In this document: positions 36,519 through 47,242 of the stretch, piece after piece
Numbering within the stretch: position 1 is the first letter of the stretch
Layout of the letters: every line of letters starts with the position of its first letter
Assembly (NCBI GenBank): GCA_028023455.1
Contig: JAQFVV010000550.1
Location: forward strand, 310,001 to 374,000
Source: Epiperipatus broadwayi
Lineage: Eukaryota; Onychophora; Udeonychophora; Euonychophora; Peripatidae
Direction: 5' to 3'
DNA length: 64,000 nt
Made by a program: the position numbers and the translations under genes
The notes under the pieces: generated by a model
Databases searched by the model: none
Seen by the model: only the letters and a program-made list of their open reading frames with translations
What the model was told of the DNA's origin: nothing

Positions 36519-36615
36519 ATTAGTAATAATTGAAATGTTGCTAGTCTTTCACATGTACCTACTGTTGTCTCTCAGACAGCCAATCAGATTTTAAGCAGCT
36601 GTCTTAAGAATGATC
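36519..36615 (+). repeat. Direct repeat E, copy 2
   Basis: Second copy at a distance of 392 bases. The pair could be short terminal repeats of a small element or a simple local duplication; canonical TG...CA ends are not evident. Confidence 0.85.
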
Positions 36616-38802
36616 ATTATATTTAAAATGTTTAAAAAAGTTTATGCAGATACAATGATAACATTTTACAGAACTGATAAGTATTTAACATATAGAGTTA
36701 TAAAACTCCAAGAACTGGTTATAATAATACAATATTTCTTTCTATCAAAGCCATTTATGTTGCAGAAAAAAATGAATTACTTTCATCTGCTTCAAAATTA
36801 TATATGAATAGATTAAAATAATGATAATGATTAAGATGAATATTAAATCGATAAAGATGATTTTACATCTTTAATTGACTTGGATTTATATTTAAATTCA
36901 CAATACAGAGTTTATAGTTATCAATGTTCAAATGTAATATCTACATAAGATTTTGGACAGCAAATTAAAATGATTTATTTTTCATCAGTAATTGTGAATT
37001 AATTACACAGACAACCTTAGAGATTAACACTTTAAATATAATGTTATAGATATGACTTCAGATCCTGTAGGTCCAATATTTTTAAAACTATATTTTAATT
37101 CAAAAAACCTGGGTAATTTTATCCAAATTTTAAAAGAATAAAATGGATTTATCATTAAAACTCATTATCTGAATTCTTGTATTACTATTCAAAAGATTAC
37201 TATATAAAAGTGTGTCATTAATAGATTTAATAGAATTATTATACTGTTATACAGGTCTCTGTCATTGCCAATACATACAAAATCTCAAGTGGCCATGATA
37301 AAGGTATGTTTGAATATGTTTGCTGATTTAATTTATGAATCACTTTATGACTTCTTATCAGTTCATAAACCATGGTTTTGTTATCATGATCCACATTCAA
37401 TTTATTATTCTACCATAAAAATTCCACATTTTCTTTTCATCATGTCATTAATGATATGATTATTATCAGAGAAGCAGTCATAATTTCCATTTTTACTCAA
37501 CAGAAGAATAAAATTTATAATATAATTCTTTAAAAAAATTTATGCCTCAGTAACATGACAATATTGAAAGTTCAAATTATTATTTTCATTATTTATTAGC
37601 TATAAAATATTGTTGGCATGAATAACAGATTTTCTAAATAGTGAATATGATTAAAATAAGACTTATTCTTAATCTAAGTGTGATTTACCCTTGGAACATT
37701 TAGTCTATGGTATATCTAATAATCTAAATTTATTAGTTTTCATATAATATGATTTATTTTCATGTATTTTATATCTTAACTAAAATGGAATCTACTAATT
37801 GTCATTGTTTTGAGCATTGATGCATACATATTTCTTTACAGAGATTTCCTGTGATTAGACTATGTGTTTATGATAAATATTTCGTGTGATGTGCAAAGTT
37901 CAATAGTAACTTACCATTTGAATTTCAGCACCAATAGTATTATTTCTAACAACTTTTTACTAAAGTCTACCACCAGATGCGTTTTTACGTCTCCAAAAAG
38001 AAAAATTTAATATCACAACTCATAATAAAGAAAAATCATCAATTTTATTATAGAATATCAATAATTTTAAACACGTATTAAAAGCGATGTAATATTTTTA
38101 TTTCCAAGAGTATTTAATTTCAAATTTTTCCTATTTTCACATTTTATCAGTTTTAGTCTAAATACTTACATAAAAAAAATTATATTTAATTATTTTATGT
38201 CCACCTTTTACTATTATTAAATTAAATTCAGAATCTTATTAATTATTGTTTTTATATTAATTTTCAATAATCTTTTTTTAAAAAAATTAATAACAAATTG
38301 CATACAGACATATTTATAGAAGTCTGTGCATTCAAAAGACGATTTATAGAATATACTTAATGTTTTGAACATAACATTTATAAATTTTACTTTAATAATT
38401 AACGTTCAAAAAATCAAGTTATTTGTTAATCAGTGACAAAAGAAAAATCCTCAGCAATTTTTAGCTTGGATGATTATCGCCTGAGAATGAAAAGCAATTT
38501 AAATTCCTGGTAATTGTATAATAAAAAGGTAAACATAGATGGTGAGGTGCAATACAGACTCTGCTTGTTTAAAAATAAATACATTATTTTATTATAAGGG
38601 AATAACTACTACAACTAATGAGTATAATGAAATGTTAATTTCTTTAATTTATTATGCAGAAGTTAAATGTGGACAAATTATTGGCATAATATAAAAGCAT
38701 TAAAAAGTTTTTTTTTAAAAATGCTCAGTAAAAGTGTCAAAATTCAATGGTAAAAATCATAAAACCAATCAATATATTATTTGGCTTTCTGGATATGATA
38801 TA
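36616..38802. other. A+T-rich stretch without a recognisable gene
   Basis: Frames of about 65 codons at 36610 and 37265 show no motif and no repeat support. Confidence 0.5.
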
Positions 38803-38942
38803 GAGTCGTAGAAATAAGAGGATTCCTTTTATTCCTGCATAAATATTATATCTTGTCTTGTAGAGGGAAGTATTCATTTATTATTTAACACTCGCAAAAG
38901 ACGCATGCACAATTAGCTTGAAAGGCTGATCTTTGAATGTAA
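38803..38942 (+). repeat. Direct repeat F, copy 1
   Basis: 140 bases, from GAGTCGTAGAAATAAGAGG to TTTGAATGTAA, differing from 39143-39282 at about ten positions. It includes TAGAGGGAAGTATTCATTTA and GACGCATGCACAATTAGCTT. Confidence 0.93.
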
Positions 38943-39142
38943 TACAATTGTACACATAGTGTCATACAAAAATAAATGCTTATTTACTTATAATTAAGTT
39001 TCAGTTAGAGTGACGTTTAGTAAATTCTAGACAATTTCACCGATGTCATTCATCCACACATCATAGATAGTAATTTAAAGTGAGAATTCTACTCTCACGC
39101 TCTCCTCAACAGTACTTCAGATTTGCTCATATAAAAGAATTT

Positions 39143-39282
39143 GAGTCATAGGAATAAGAGGATTCCTTTTATTCCTGCATAAATACTATATCTTGTCTTG
39201 TAGAGGGAAGTATTCATTTATTATTTAACACTCTCAAAAGACGCATGCACAATTAGCTTGCAATGCTGGTCTTTGAATGTAA
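39143..39282 (+). repeat. Direct repeat F, copy 2
   Basis: Exactly 340 bases downstream of copy 1 and of equal length. The spacer of 200 bases is G+C-richer than the surroundings and non-coding. The arrangement resembles a miniature LTR element (TRIM), but I find no primer-binding site or TG...CA ends, so a tandem repeat of 340-bp period is equally possible. Confidence 0.93.
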
Positions 39283-39681
39283 GAGTCTACTATTGTAAAA
39301 TCATATTTTCATTGTTTTGGATCTATAAAACAAATGAACAATGAAAGTCTTTTTAAAAAAGTATATTTTGGTTAAGTTGAGCATAATTTTATGGAAAACA
39401 TAAATACTATCTATATTGCAAAAATTATCTCAAAGATATTCTAAAAAAGTTTCAATGTCAATTGTTTTCATTGGGAAAATATAACAAAAATATAAAATAC
39501 ATTGGAGAGCCAAAATTAAACATGACATAGAAGTACTTCAGAAAAAAGTTTTGTTGAAGAAATTAAAAATATCATAAAATATTGAACCATTATAACATCC
39601 CATAACCATCACTTCGTATCTGTGCAAAAATTATTAAAATAGTAGCAAAGTTTTATATACATTGCTCTCACATTCAAAGCC

Positions 39682-39842
39682 CCTCATTGATGACAGCCAT
39701 AATCTAGAAATAGTTTTGAATATTGGATGACTAAGCATTATAAAGAGATTTAATTGTACAAACTTTCTGGTATTTATGTATTACTATAGCTTACATTGGA
39801 TAATCTACTCTATGTAAAGAATTGCTAGTATTTTAATAACTT
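39682..39842 (+). repeat. Diverged direct repeat G, copy 1
   Basis: Shares ACAAACTTTCTGG, a TATTGGATGA phrase and a downstream GCTA-TATT pattern with 40137-40297, in the same order and spacing. Confidence 0.6.
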
Positions 39843-40136
39843 GTGCAAGAATGGGAATTGGTGATTATGTGAATTTATAATGGTTTAATAAAAATCCTAA
39901 ATAATGAATGATAGTAATATAATTATAGAAAAACTAAAGTCATCAAAATATATAGATACTAAACTGGATTCAGATATAATATGACTATAAAAAAATTAAC
40001 TTGTTCTGAAAGTATTATTGTGTTTGAAGTTTCAGCTTTGTAATTTATAGTTTACTAAATAGATAAAAGATAGGTGCTGTAGTGATGCATTGGATGCAAA
40101 AGACTAGGTACATTTCTCATAAAAGCCAATGGTCTT

Positions 40137-40297
40137 CACTGATATCCAACCATAAGCTGGGCACTAGTCTGGGGATATTGGATGAGTAGGTATTATAGGG
40201 ATTTAAATTCACAAACTTTCTGGCATCTATTGATCATTATAACTTGCACTAGGGTGCACTACTGTTTTAAGATAATTGCTACTATTGTTAAATATCA
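40137..40297 (+). repeat. Diverged direct repeat G, copy 2
   Basis: Second copy, 455 bases downstream. A 61-codon frame across it has no motif. Confidence 0.6.
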
Positions 40298-41151
40298 GAT
40301 AAATGCAAAAATAAATCAGAATGTTGTATATGTGGAAATATTTGTGGTTACAGATTGTTTTACATAGGCATTGCAAAATTTATTTGAGTAGTTTGTTTTT
40401 TCTGTCTCTATCTTTTCTTTATTTTTTATTTGTTGGAGTTGGTACAGTCATACTTGCTTTACAAAGGTTATTTATTATTATTATTAACTAACAGGATTTA
40501 ATGACATTAGAATATATTCAACACACATATATTAATAAGCAAATTGTTTTTAGCTTATATTCTCGAGTTGATAACCATCCAAGATAATAGTAGCTGAGGA
40601 TTTTTCTCTGATCACAATTACTAAACTAAAGTCTTTATATTAGATAAACCTAAAGGTTGTGATGATAGAATTTTGCAAGTGTATTTTGGATTATTACCAT
40701 TAGCTAACCTTAAACATTGAATGTCTTTATAAAAAAAAGTTAAACATTATTTAAATTTTTCTGCACACTATTACTAGTACTTGGATGTAATTGAAAAATT
40801 TAAATAAAGTTCTTTTTTTTTTTGAAGTCATTCAATGGTAGATGTTGGATGATGGAAATAGGCCAACATATAAATAAAAAAGTCTTTATATGTTGCATTC
40901 AAAATATTAAAAATATTCTGTAAAACATATTTTCAACTACTAAAAATAGCACAATCATCAGCATACTATAAATTTAGAATTCAAGAAGGAAGATCTTCTT
41001 ATTTTGGCCTTTAATTGATTCAAATTAAAAATTCCCTTCATACTATCATGTAGAAATTGTATAATATGAATACATTTCTAACTAATTTCAAACAACAACA
41101 CTGACCTGTACTATTAGATAGATCAAATATTTTTGATCAAATCAATAAAAG

Positions 41152-41153
<2 letters not shown>
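40298..41153. other. A+T-rich stretch without a recognisable gene
   Basis: Nothing supportable. Confidence 0.5.

Positions 41154-41243
<90 letters not shown>
41154..41243. repeat. (AT)n microsatellite, longest in the window
   Basis: About 90 bases of pure AT dinucleotides, just upstream of the LINE remnant. Confidence 0.97.
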
Positions 41244-41246
<3 letters not shown>

Positions 41247-41605
41247 TTTTTTTGTCTTTAGATTTGACTGCCAAAAAAAACATCTTTTCCTTTATTATTC
41301 TCTAAAGCCACATTCAATCACTGGTACCCACTCATCTATCACTGTAATTGACTTATTTAACAAAATTCTTGAAAGCATCTTTTTCTGTAGTGAATAATAA
41401 TGATACCCAAGTTATTGCGTGCTGATAATCTGAAAGGTTCTTCTTTTCAAAGGCTCCAATTGAGACAATCTAATTTATGCCCAAAAGAAAGAGATAAAAT
41501 AAAAAGAAGTCAATAGTTTTATCAGTAAGTACTATCGCTATTGTTCCATAAACCTTTTATAAAAAAAAAAAAAAGCTAATTTTCAGCAAGGAAAATTGAT
41601 TACAT

Positions 41606-42867
41606 GTGAGCATGGAAATGGCTGCCTTCAACAAGGCTATAGCCCAAGCAGATGGTTTAGAAGATTCACTTGGGTACAAGACAAAAGCAACCATTGAGAG
41701 CAAAAGCAAAAAAGCTAATATAAACAAAAATAGACTTCCTGACAATCCCAGTTATTCACCAAAAATGAATTTAGAAAACCCTAGTAACTCAGATTTTAAT
41801 CATCATGACAGTGAAAGTAACGGAAATAGCAAATTCACAGAAGCTGACTTCAAAAAAAAAAAAAGTAGTAATAAAATAGACCCCGGGACTTTAAATGATA
41901 ATAATTCAATAAACAATTCAAAAAGGAACATTACTGTGAAAAAACCCAGTATAAAAGCCCTAGAACAAAAAAGTTACAAGGCAAAAACTAGCGTACTTCC
42001 ATTATTATGACAATTTGGTGTCGAAACGAAAGCTGCAGTTTGCAGGAAAACACGGCGAACAAGAAAAACCCCAGAAATCAGCAAGACAATTCCAACTTTT
42101 AAATCGAACAATATGCAATTTAGTGAGACCTACAAAATGACACAAGAACCAATTTTTTTGGATGAATATAAAGGAAGATATGGGACAAAAACCGCCTGAA
42201 CAGCAGCTCCATTGACAAATATTTTTTTCAGAAAATCAGCGCTAGATCATAACAAACTAAAAATTGAACCCAAAATCAAAGAAACAAGGCCAAATAAAAG
42301 TGCTAAATCCTCCACTGAAAAACAATTCTAAGACCACAACAATGAGTTTTTCCACAGGTGAAAATGTTTCAAGCTCAAATAAGGATCACAATTACCTTAA
42401 TGCAAATTTATCAACTCACTGTAATATACCAGATACAACTACTAACCCCAAAAGTCAATCTAAAACAAACAAAGAAACTGTTCAAAATGCCTAAAAAACC
42501 CAAAAATAAGGTGAAGCTATACTCAAACTCTAACAATCCTACCCCTCCCAATCATATAGAAGAGAATAAAACCAAAGTAAACTCCCCACAATGCTCATTG
42601 TCAGTGAACAAAGTTGAAGACCCAGATATGCAGTCTCAAGAAAGTATCTATGACTACCATAACCTTCAGATCAGTACAAATAAAAATACCACCAACCCCA
42701 AATCTGTTCTCAGCCCCAAAGCAAACTCATATAGTTTTCATTTCTCCAACTCTAGTGATAACACTGAAAATATGAGGCCAGTATCAAACAAGGCACCAAA
42801 TGAAGACAGAAAGATGACCGAATCAATAATCACAGTAGCAATTACAATTTTGATTTTCCGTCTTTAG
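41606..42867 (+). pseudogene. LINE ORF1, N-terminal low-complexity part, frame-broken
   Basis: Starts at MSMEMAAFNKAIAQADG (134 codons, stop at 42010). Frame changes then lead through 42264-42494 (PKSKKQGQIKVLNPPLKN) and 42358-42867 (KPKNKVKLYSNSNNPTPP). The composition is Asn, Ser, Lys and Pro with no fold visible, as in the disordered N terminus of several LINE ORF1 proteins. A short poly-A at about 41561-41574 precedes it. At least two shifts and a stop inactivate it. Confidence 0.6.
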
Positions 42868-43558
42868 GAAACAATTCAAAGGTAGTAAGTAAGAATGATA
42901 CATATAACAAGGACCATAACACTCAGAATAGAAGCAGCATACCTCCCTTATCATATGCTCGAATAACAGCAGCAGCACAGAACACACAAATCCTACAAAC
43001 TACAACTCTCAACATTATGATAATAACAAACCTGAGCTAAGCACACTTTCTAAGTCACTATTAATCATGGATAATGATCATGAATATGAAGACCCAAAGC
43101 ACAGATCAAGAAGAAGCAGGAGTGACTCCAATTATAGAAGATACTCCAGCATCCCATATGGTCATCAATGACCACTTTAATCAGTCAATACCTGTCTTGT
43201 TGATGAGGTTTTTTCAACCCTACAGAAATAATAATACCCTAATTTTTTCCACGACAGACCATAACATATCCTTTTATAAATTCTCCACACAATCATTGTT
43301 TGATCTCTTTAAAGCAAAGGGATATGGTCCTCCATATATAAAGTTTAATTTCACCTGAATGACCGCTCCATATCCCTTTGCTTTAAAGAGATCAAACAAT
43401 GACCGCTCCATATCCCTTTGCTTTAAAGAGATCAAACAATGATTGTGTGGCCATACAATTCACCAACCCCTTTTCCAAGGAAGCCTTCAGAAACACGTAT
43501 AAAACATTAGCAGGCAGATATTTGGTGACCGTGGACTTGGATAGATCGATGTGTATCA
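42868..43558 (+). pseudogene. LINE ORF1 middle, scrambled
   Basis: Pieces of ORF1 continue (LSYARITAAAQNT near 42950; SFYKFSTQSLFDLFKAKGYG near 43270-43330). The sequence is then disrupted by a 40-bp tandem duplication and an inverted copy of nearby sequence. No frame crosses intact. Confidence 0.55.
43287..43448. repeat. Inverted and tandem micro-duplication inside the LINE
   Basis: A 41-base arm at 43287-43327 reappears as its reverse complement at 43408-43448. The inverted block is also tandemly doubled: GACCGCTCCATATCCC... units of 40 bases occupy 43361-43400 and 43401-43440 with no difference. Confidence 0.95.
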
Positions 43559-43999
43559 GTGGAATGGTCAAAAATTAATTTCAACAATCAGAGCTTCAAC
43601 AAATCCTCGCACCATATGCGAAAATTACATCCTTTGCTTACAGACAACTTCAGAATGTTGGAGCTGAGGTTTTCACAAACATTGCAGAATTCAGAAATTT
43701 TAATTGCCAAAGGAGTGTCCCCATTGGCTGTGCCTGGGTTGGTGGAGTACCATGAGGCCTCACTACTGATTATTCTCAGAGGGGTTTCCCCGCAGTGTTT
43801 CCACTGTTCCCAGAGGGGACACCTAATGAGAGACTGCCCGGATCAAAAATGCATACATTGTAGATCTATACACAAGGAATTCCACAGATGTAACCAAAAG
43901 GGACCCCAGATAATTCATTCCAGTTTGCAAAAAAATAATATGATCAGTAATAATATATCCAACTCAGAGGTCTTTCAATTAAGAAAGCCAAAGCAATAG
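43559..43999 (+). pseudogene. LINE ORF1 C-terminal part with zinc knuckles
   Basis: A 146-codon frame. A canonical CX2CX4HX4C knuckle (CFHCSQRGHLMRDC) is encoded at 43796-43837, followed at once by a second Cys/His cluster, CIHCRSIHKEFHRC, at 43850-43891. This pairing is typical of nucleic-acid-binding ORF1 or Gag-like proteins of Tx1/L1 and related LINEs. The frame starts downstream of the duplication scar, so its N terminus is missing. Confidence 0.75.
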
Positions 44000-44557
44000 A
44001 ATCACCATAGTAGGTCCAAAATGCAAGAAACAGAACAGAGTCACCCAAGACAATGACATATTCATGTCTGAAAATTCTGAGAATGTGCAGCCTGAGAATA
44101 ATTCCAAGCAAGAGTCAGAAGATAAACTTGTAACACCATCCACAACCTGACCCAATCTCAGGAAGGCAAAAGATCCAAGAGGCCTAAACCATTATCTTCC
44201 CCTTCTACAGACTGTGATGAATCAGAATTTGTGGGGTATCTTGTAGAATTACATGAAACAGCAGACCAGGAATGCCCACCTAAGAGAAATAAGACATGAA
44301 CTAGTTCACCAACACAAGTAGACTATCTGAATAGCCCGATACCCCTCAGCCTGAAAGATTCCCCTTTGCAAATCACCTCATTGGAAAATGGCCACCCAGA
44401 ACTGATATCTTTAGTTGGAAGGTTGAAACACCTTCTACTCTCACAGCATCAGAGGGAGGCTCTATTCCTGAGGTCACAGTAGAAGGAGAGCTTGACCCAG
44501 GGGACCCACCTGGAGACTAGTCTAACTCATCATCAAGTGGGTATTAGGTCATCAATA
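44000..44557 (+). pseudogene. ORF1 tail and ORF1-ORF2 junction
   Basis: G+C is higher than around it. Coding-like pieces with acidic and proline-rich character (SEFVGYLVELHETADQE in one frame near 44220) are broken by stops. It links the knuckle region to the endonuclease start. Confidence 0.45.
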
Positions 44558-44890
44558 ATGTATATTGCATCACTGAACATAAGGGGCTTGAACATCACTA
44601 ACAGGGCATATGCCCTGATACATTGGTTCAAACAGCACAACTCAGACATACTATGCTTATGCGAAACTAAATTATACCTTCGATCTGATAACAAAATCAT
44701 TGATCTACTACAGACTATGGGTTACCTACACTACTCCTTTTCTAATACTCCATCAGGCAGAGTAGCTATAATCATAAATAAAAAATCATCCATCTCCTTC
44801 TTCAAATTTTTGATGATCAATTTAAATTGTCTAATTGCAATAGTACAAGATAAAGGCTACTCGTTTAACATAGTAAATTTGTACAGTTAA
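44558..44890 (+). pseudogene. LINE ORF2, apurinic-type endonuclease N terminus
   Basis: From the ATG at 44558 it reads MYIASLNIRGLN, then DILCLCETKL about 25 residues on and a GRVAIII strand. This is the layout of L1-type exonuclease/endonuclease/phosphatase domains (N-terminal S-x-N-(I/V)-(R/N)-G and the catalytic E of the (Q/C)ETK motif). It stops after INLYS at 44890, where the family normally continues with a proline- or asparagine-rich loop. A further coding-like piece near 44940-45056 suggests an internal deletion. Later catalytic residues and the reverse transcriptase are missing. Confidence 0.8.
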
Positions 44891-45056
44891 GAAGCATTCA
44901 TCATGAGCGACCTCACTCTATATTATAGTTATAGATCAAATTATCAATTTCCCTATCACCAGAATCATATCTAGATGTGACACTCTCCAACAATATAAGA
45001 TTAGAGAAATCACTGAGATTCTTAAAAGTCCCTATCATATCAATAAGAATGATGCA

Positions 45057-45292
45057 GGTAAAATATGTTTTATTTTGAAATTTTTTTTAAAAACTCAGTC
45101 ATCAATACTTTTTTAAATATTATATTTTCATGTTTTTATTGGTAGAACTTTCAGTCTTGTTGCACATCCATGTTTACTCTACAATAATTTTTATAATATT
45201 TATAACCTCAGTTAATGGTTGAAATGACCCAGTCAAAATGTCAGTTGATATATTTTAGAACAATAAATTATACAAATAAATAAACATGGATA

Positions 45293-45335
<43 letters not shown>

Positions 45336-45341
45336 TAGGTT

Positions 45342-45379
<38 letters not shown>

Positions 45380-47242
45380 AACCTAGTGTTATTGACACTT
45401 GGTTTACTTGGCATTATTTCTGCAGGAAAACAATGCTATTCTTTAAAGAAATAAAAAGATAAAATAAAAATAGTAATAATTGATTAATAAAGTATGCTAT
45501 TCACTCACTTTGGCATGTTTTGGGTGAATAACTAATAGATTTAATAACTCCATGTCATTTTTAAAGAGAGAACATGAATAATTTAATTGAGATATTAATA
45601 ATTAGAGCAAATTAATATGGTATAAAAGCTAAACAGTAATTGATTTGGGATGGGTAGAGAGGGGAGTGGATGAGTGTCTTATCATAAAGCACAATAACTT
45701 CTGGTAATTTCTTTTTGTAAAAAAAAAAAAAAAGAAATATAATGTTTAAAGAATTATACATCACTGATTGTTAATTTAATGTATTTATTATTTTTTATAT
45801 TGTCAAATTACTTTGTAATCCAGGTAGATAATACTGAAAACTATATGATTGTAATAAGTTTTTCCTTTCTTTTGTTTATGTTATAATCAAATGATTATTT
45901 TTCTGGAAGAGGTCGCTAAAGTAAAAAAAAAAAAAATAGATAGTCTGCTTTTAGTTTTCAAGGAAGGAACAGTGCTGAAATTTGGTAACTCAATTTTTTC
46001 ATTTTATTTTGCAGAAATAAATGTAATCAAAGTAAAATTTTAATAATATAATGTGTGGCTAAATTTTTTTGATAAGATATCCTGATTTTCTTTGCCATCT
46101 ACCTATTTAAAGACCTTTTATACTTAAAAATTTATTGTCTCGCGCTAAAGTTCAAAATGACAGATGTAACTAAAAGAGTCACGAAAAGTGTTATTATGTC
46201 TAAATTAAGGAAGATAAATGATTTCCAAGAAAGAAATAATTATTTATTAACTTTATGTCATTTATTGATATTTTCTTGGTATAGAAAGAAAAAAATAATA
46301 ATAATTGAAAGAAATATTTTGAAACCAAGGAAAATCAACTAGAAACATTTTCGCGCTCTTTCTCAATATTGTCTGCCTTTACAAGTAATGTAGTTACATA
46401 CGTTAAAATATGGTTTATTCACGAAGAATTGTCTGGAAATAATAATAATGATAAATAAGATTAAATTATGCACCTGTATATTTTAAAAATATATATATAT
46501 ATATAAAAGAATATAAACTTTCTCAGAGTAAATATAGGAAAAGTTATATAGGGGCATTCTTACGGAGAAGTTACCGTTAAAAAAAAAATTATAATTCCTA
46601 AAGTATGAACAAAACCAAATATCTTAGTGACTTAATGATAAAAATAAATGATATATTATATTACACATCAGTTGGAATTATTAAAACTTCATGTACAAGT
46701 AAATTGACTGCATTTATTATCATAATAATCTCTCGGAAAATTGCGCATTTTCGTCCATAAGTAAGCTAGCTAATAAGTATACGTATCATCAATAATAAAA
46801 AAAAATATTGTGTATGTTTATCGTCTATAGTTAAATATTCGTCTATGTTAGAAGTCTATTTTTTTTTCTTGGATCCCAAAATTGTAGCAGTTTAATTCAA
46901 GTAAGAATTAATCTTCAATTCTGCTATATGTTTCTTTACCTAATTTATTAAACGCACAAAATAAGAGAAAACTTTTATTTAAAAGAAATAATACCATGCG
47001 TTTATTGTTTTTAAACTTGCTTCGTGAAATACGACTGGATAAAGCTCTTCACCTGGACCAATTGCTCAACAGAAAAACATTTTCTAATGAGAGAGTATGC
47101 ACTTGTTAATTAATGATTGTTTAAAACTAAGTTATAAATAATATGTATTTTTTTTTATATCACATAGATTAAAGTCTGTATGGTCAAGTGATATTTAATA
47201 GCCTTGTAATGACAAAGGTATGTTTTAATATAATTATTATAG
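45057..47242. other. A+T-rich stretch with one palindromic microsatellite
   Basis: No gene recognised. (AT)n at 45299-45333 precedes the palindrome at 45334-45387. A 61-codon frame at 46157-46342 has no motif. Confidence 0.5.
45334..45387. repeat. Palindrome-capped (AT)n
   Basis: ACTAGGTTACAAT, an (AT)n core and ATTGTAACCTAGT form a perfect 54-bp palindrome. Confidence 0.9.

Larger units (their letters stand above)
41570..45056 (+). mobile_element. Tx1/L1-like LINE remnant, 5' part only
   Basis: A run of low-complexity, Asn/Ser/Lys-rich ORF1 pieces is followed by a CCHC knuckle region and the start of an ORF2 endonuclease. After about 44890 the frame breaks, and about 45056 onward is A+T-rich unrelated DNA. 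Reverse transcriptase is absent. Having the 5' end and lacking the 3' end is the reverse of usual LINE truncation. Exact borders are uncertain. Confidence 0.7.

Noticed and set aside
43796-43891. Retroviral-type gag nucleocapsid
   Set aside because: An L1-type endonuclease start follows and no LTR or capsid is nearby, so it is assigned to a LINE ORF1.
46157-46342. 61-codon frame starting MTDVTKRVTK
   Set aside because: Ends in a low-complexity Lys/Ile run from A+T-rich DNA; no homology recognised.
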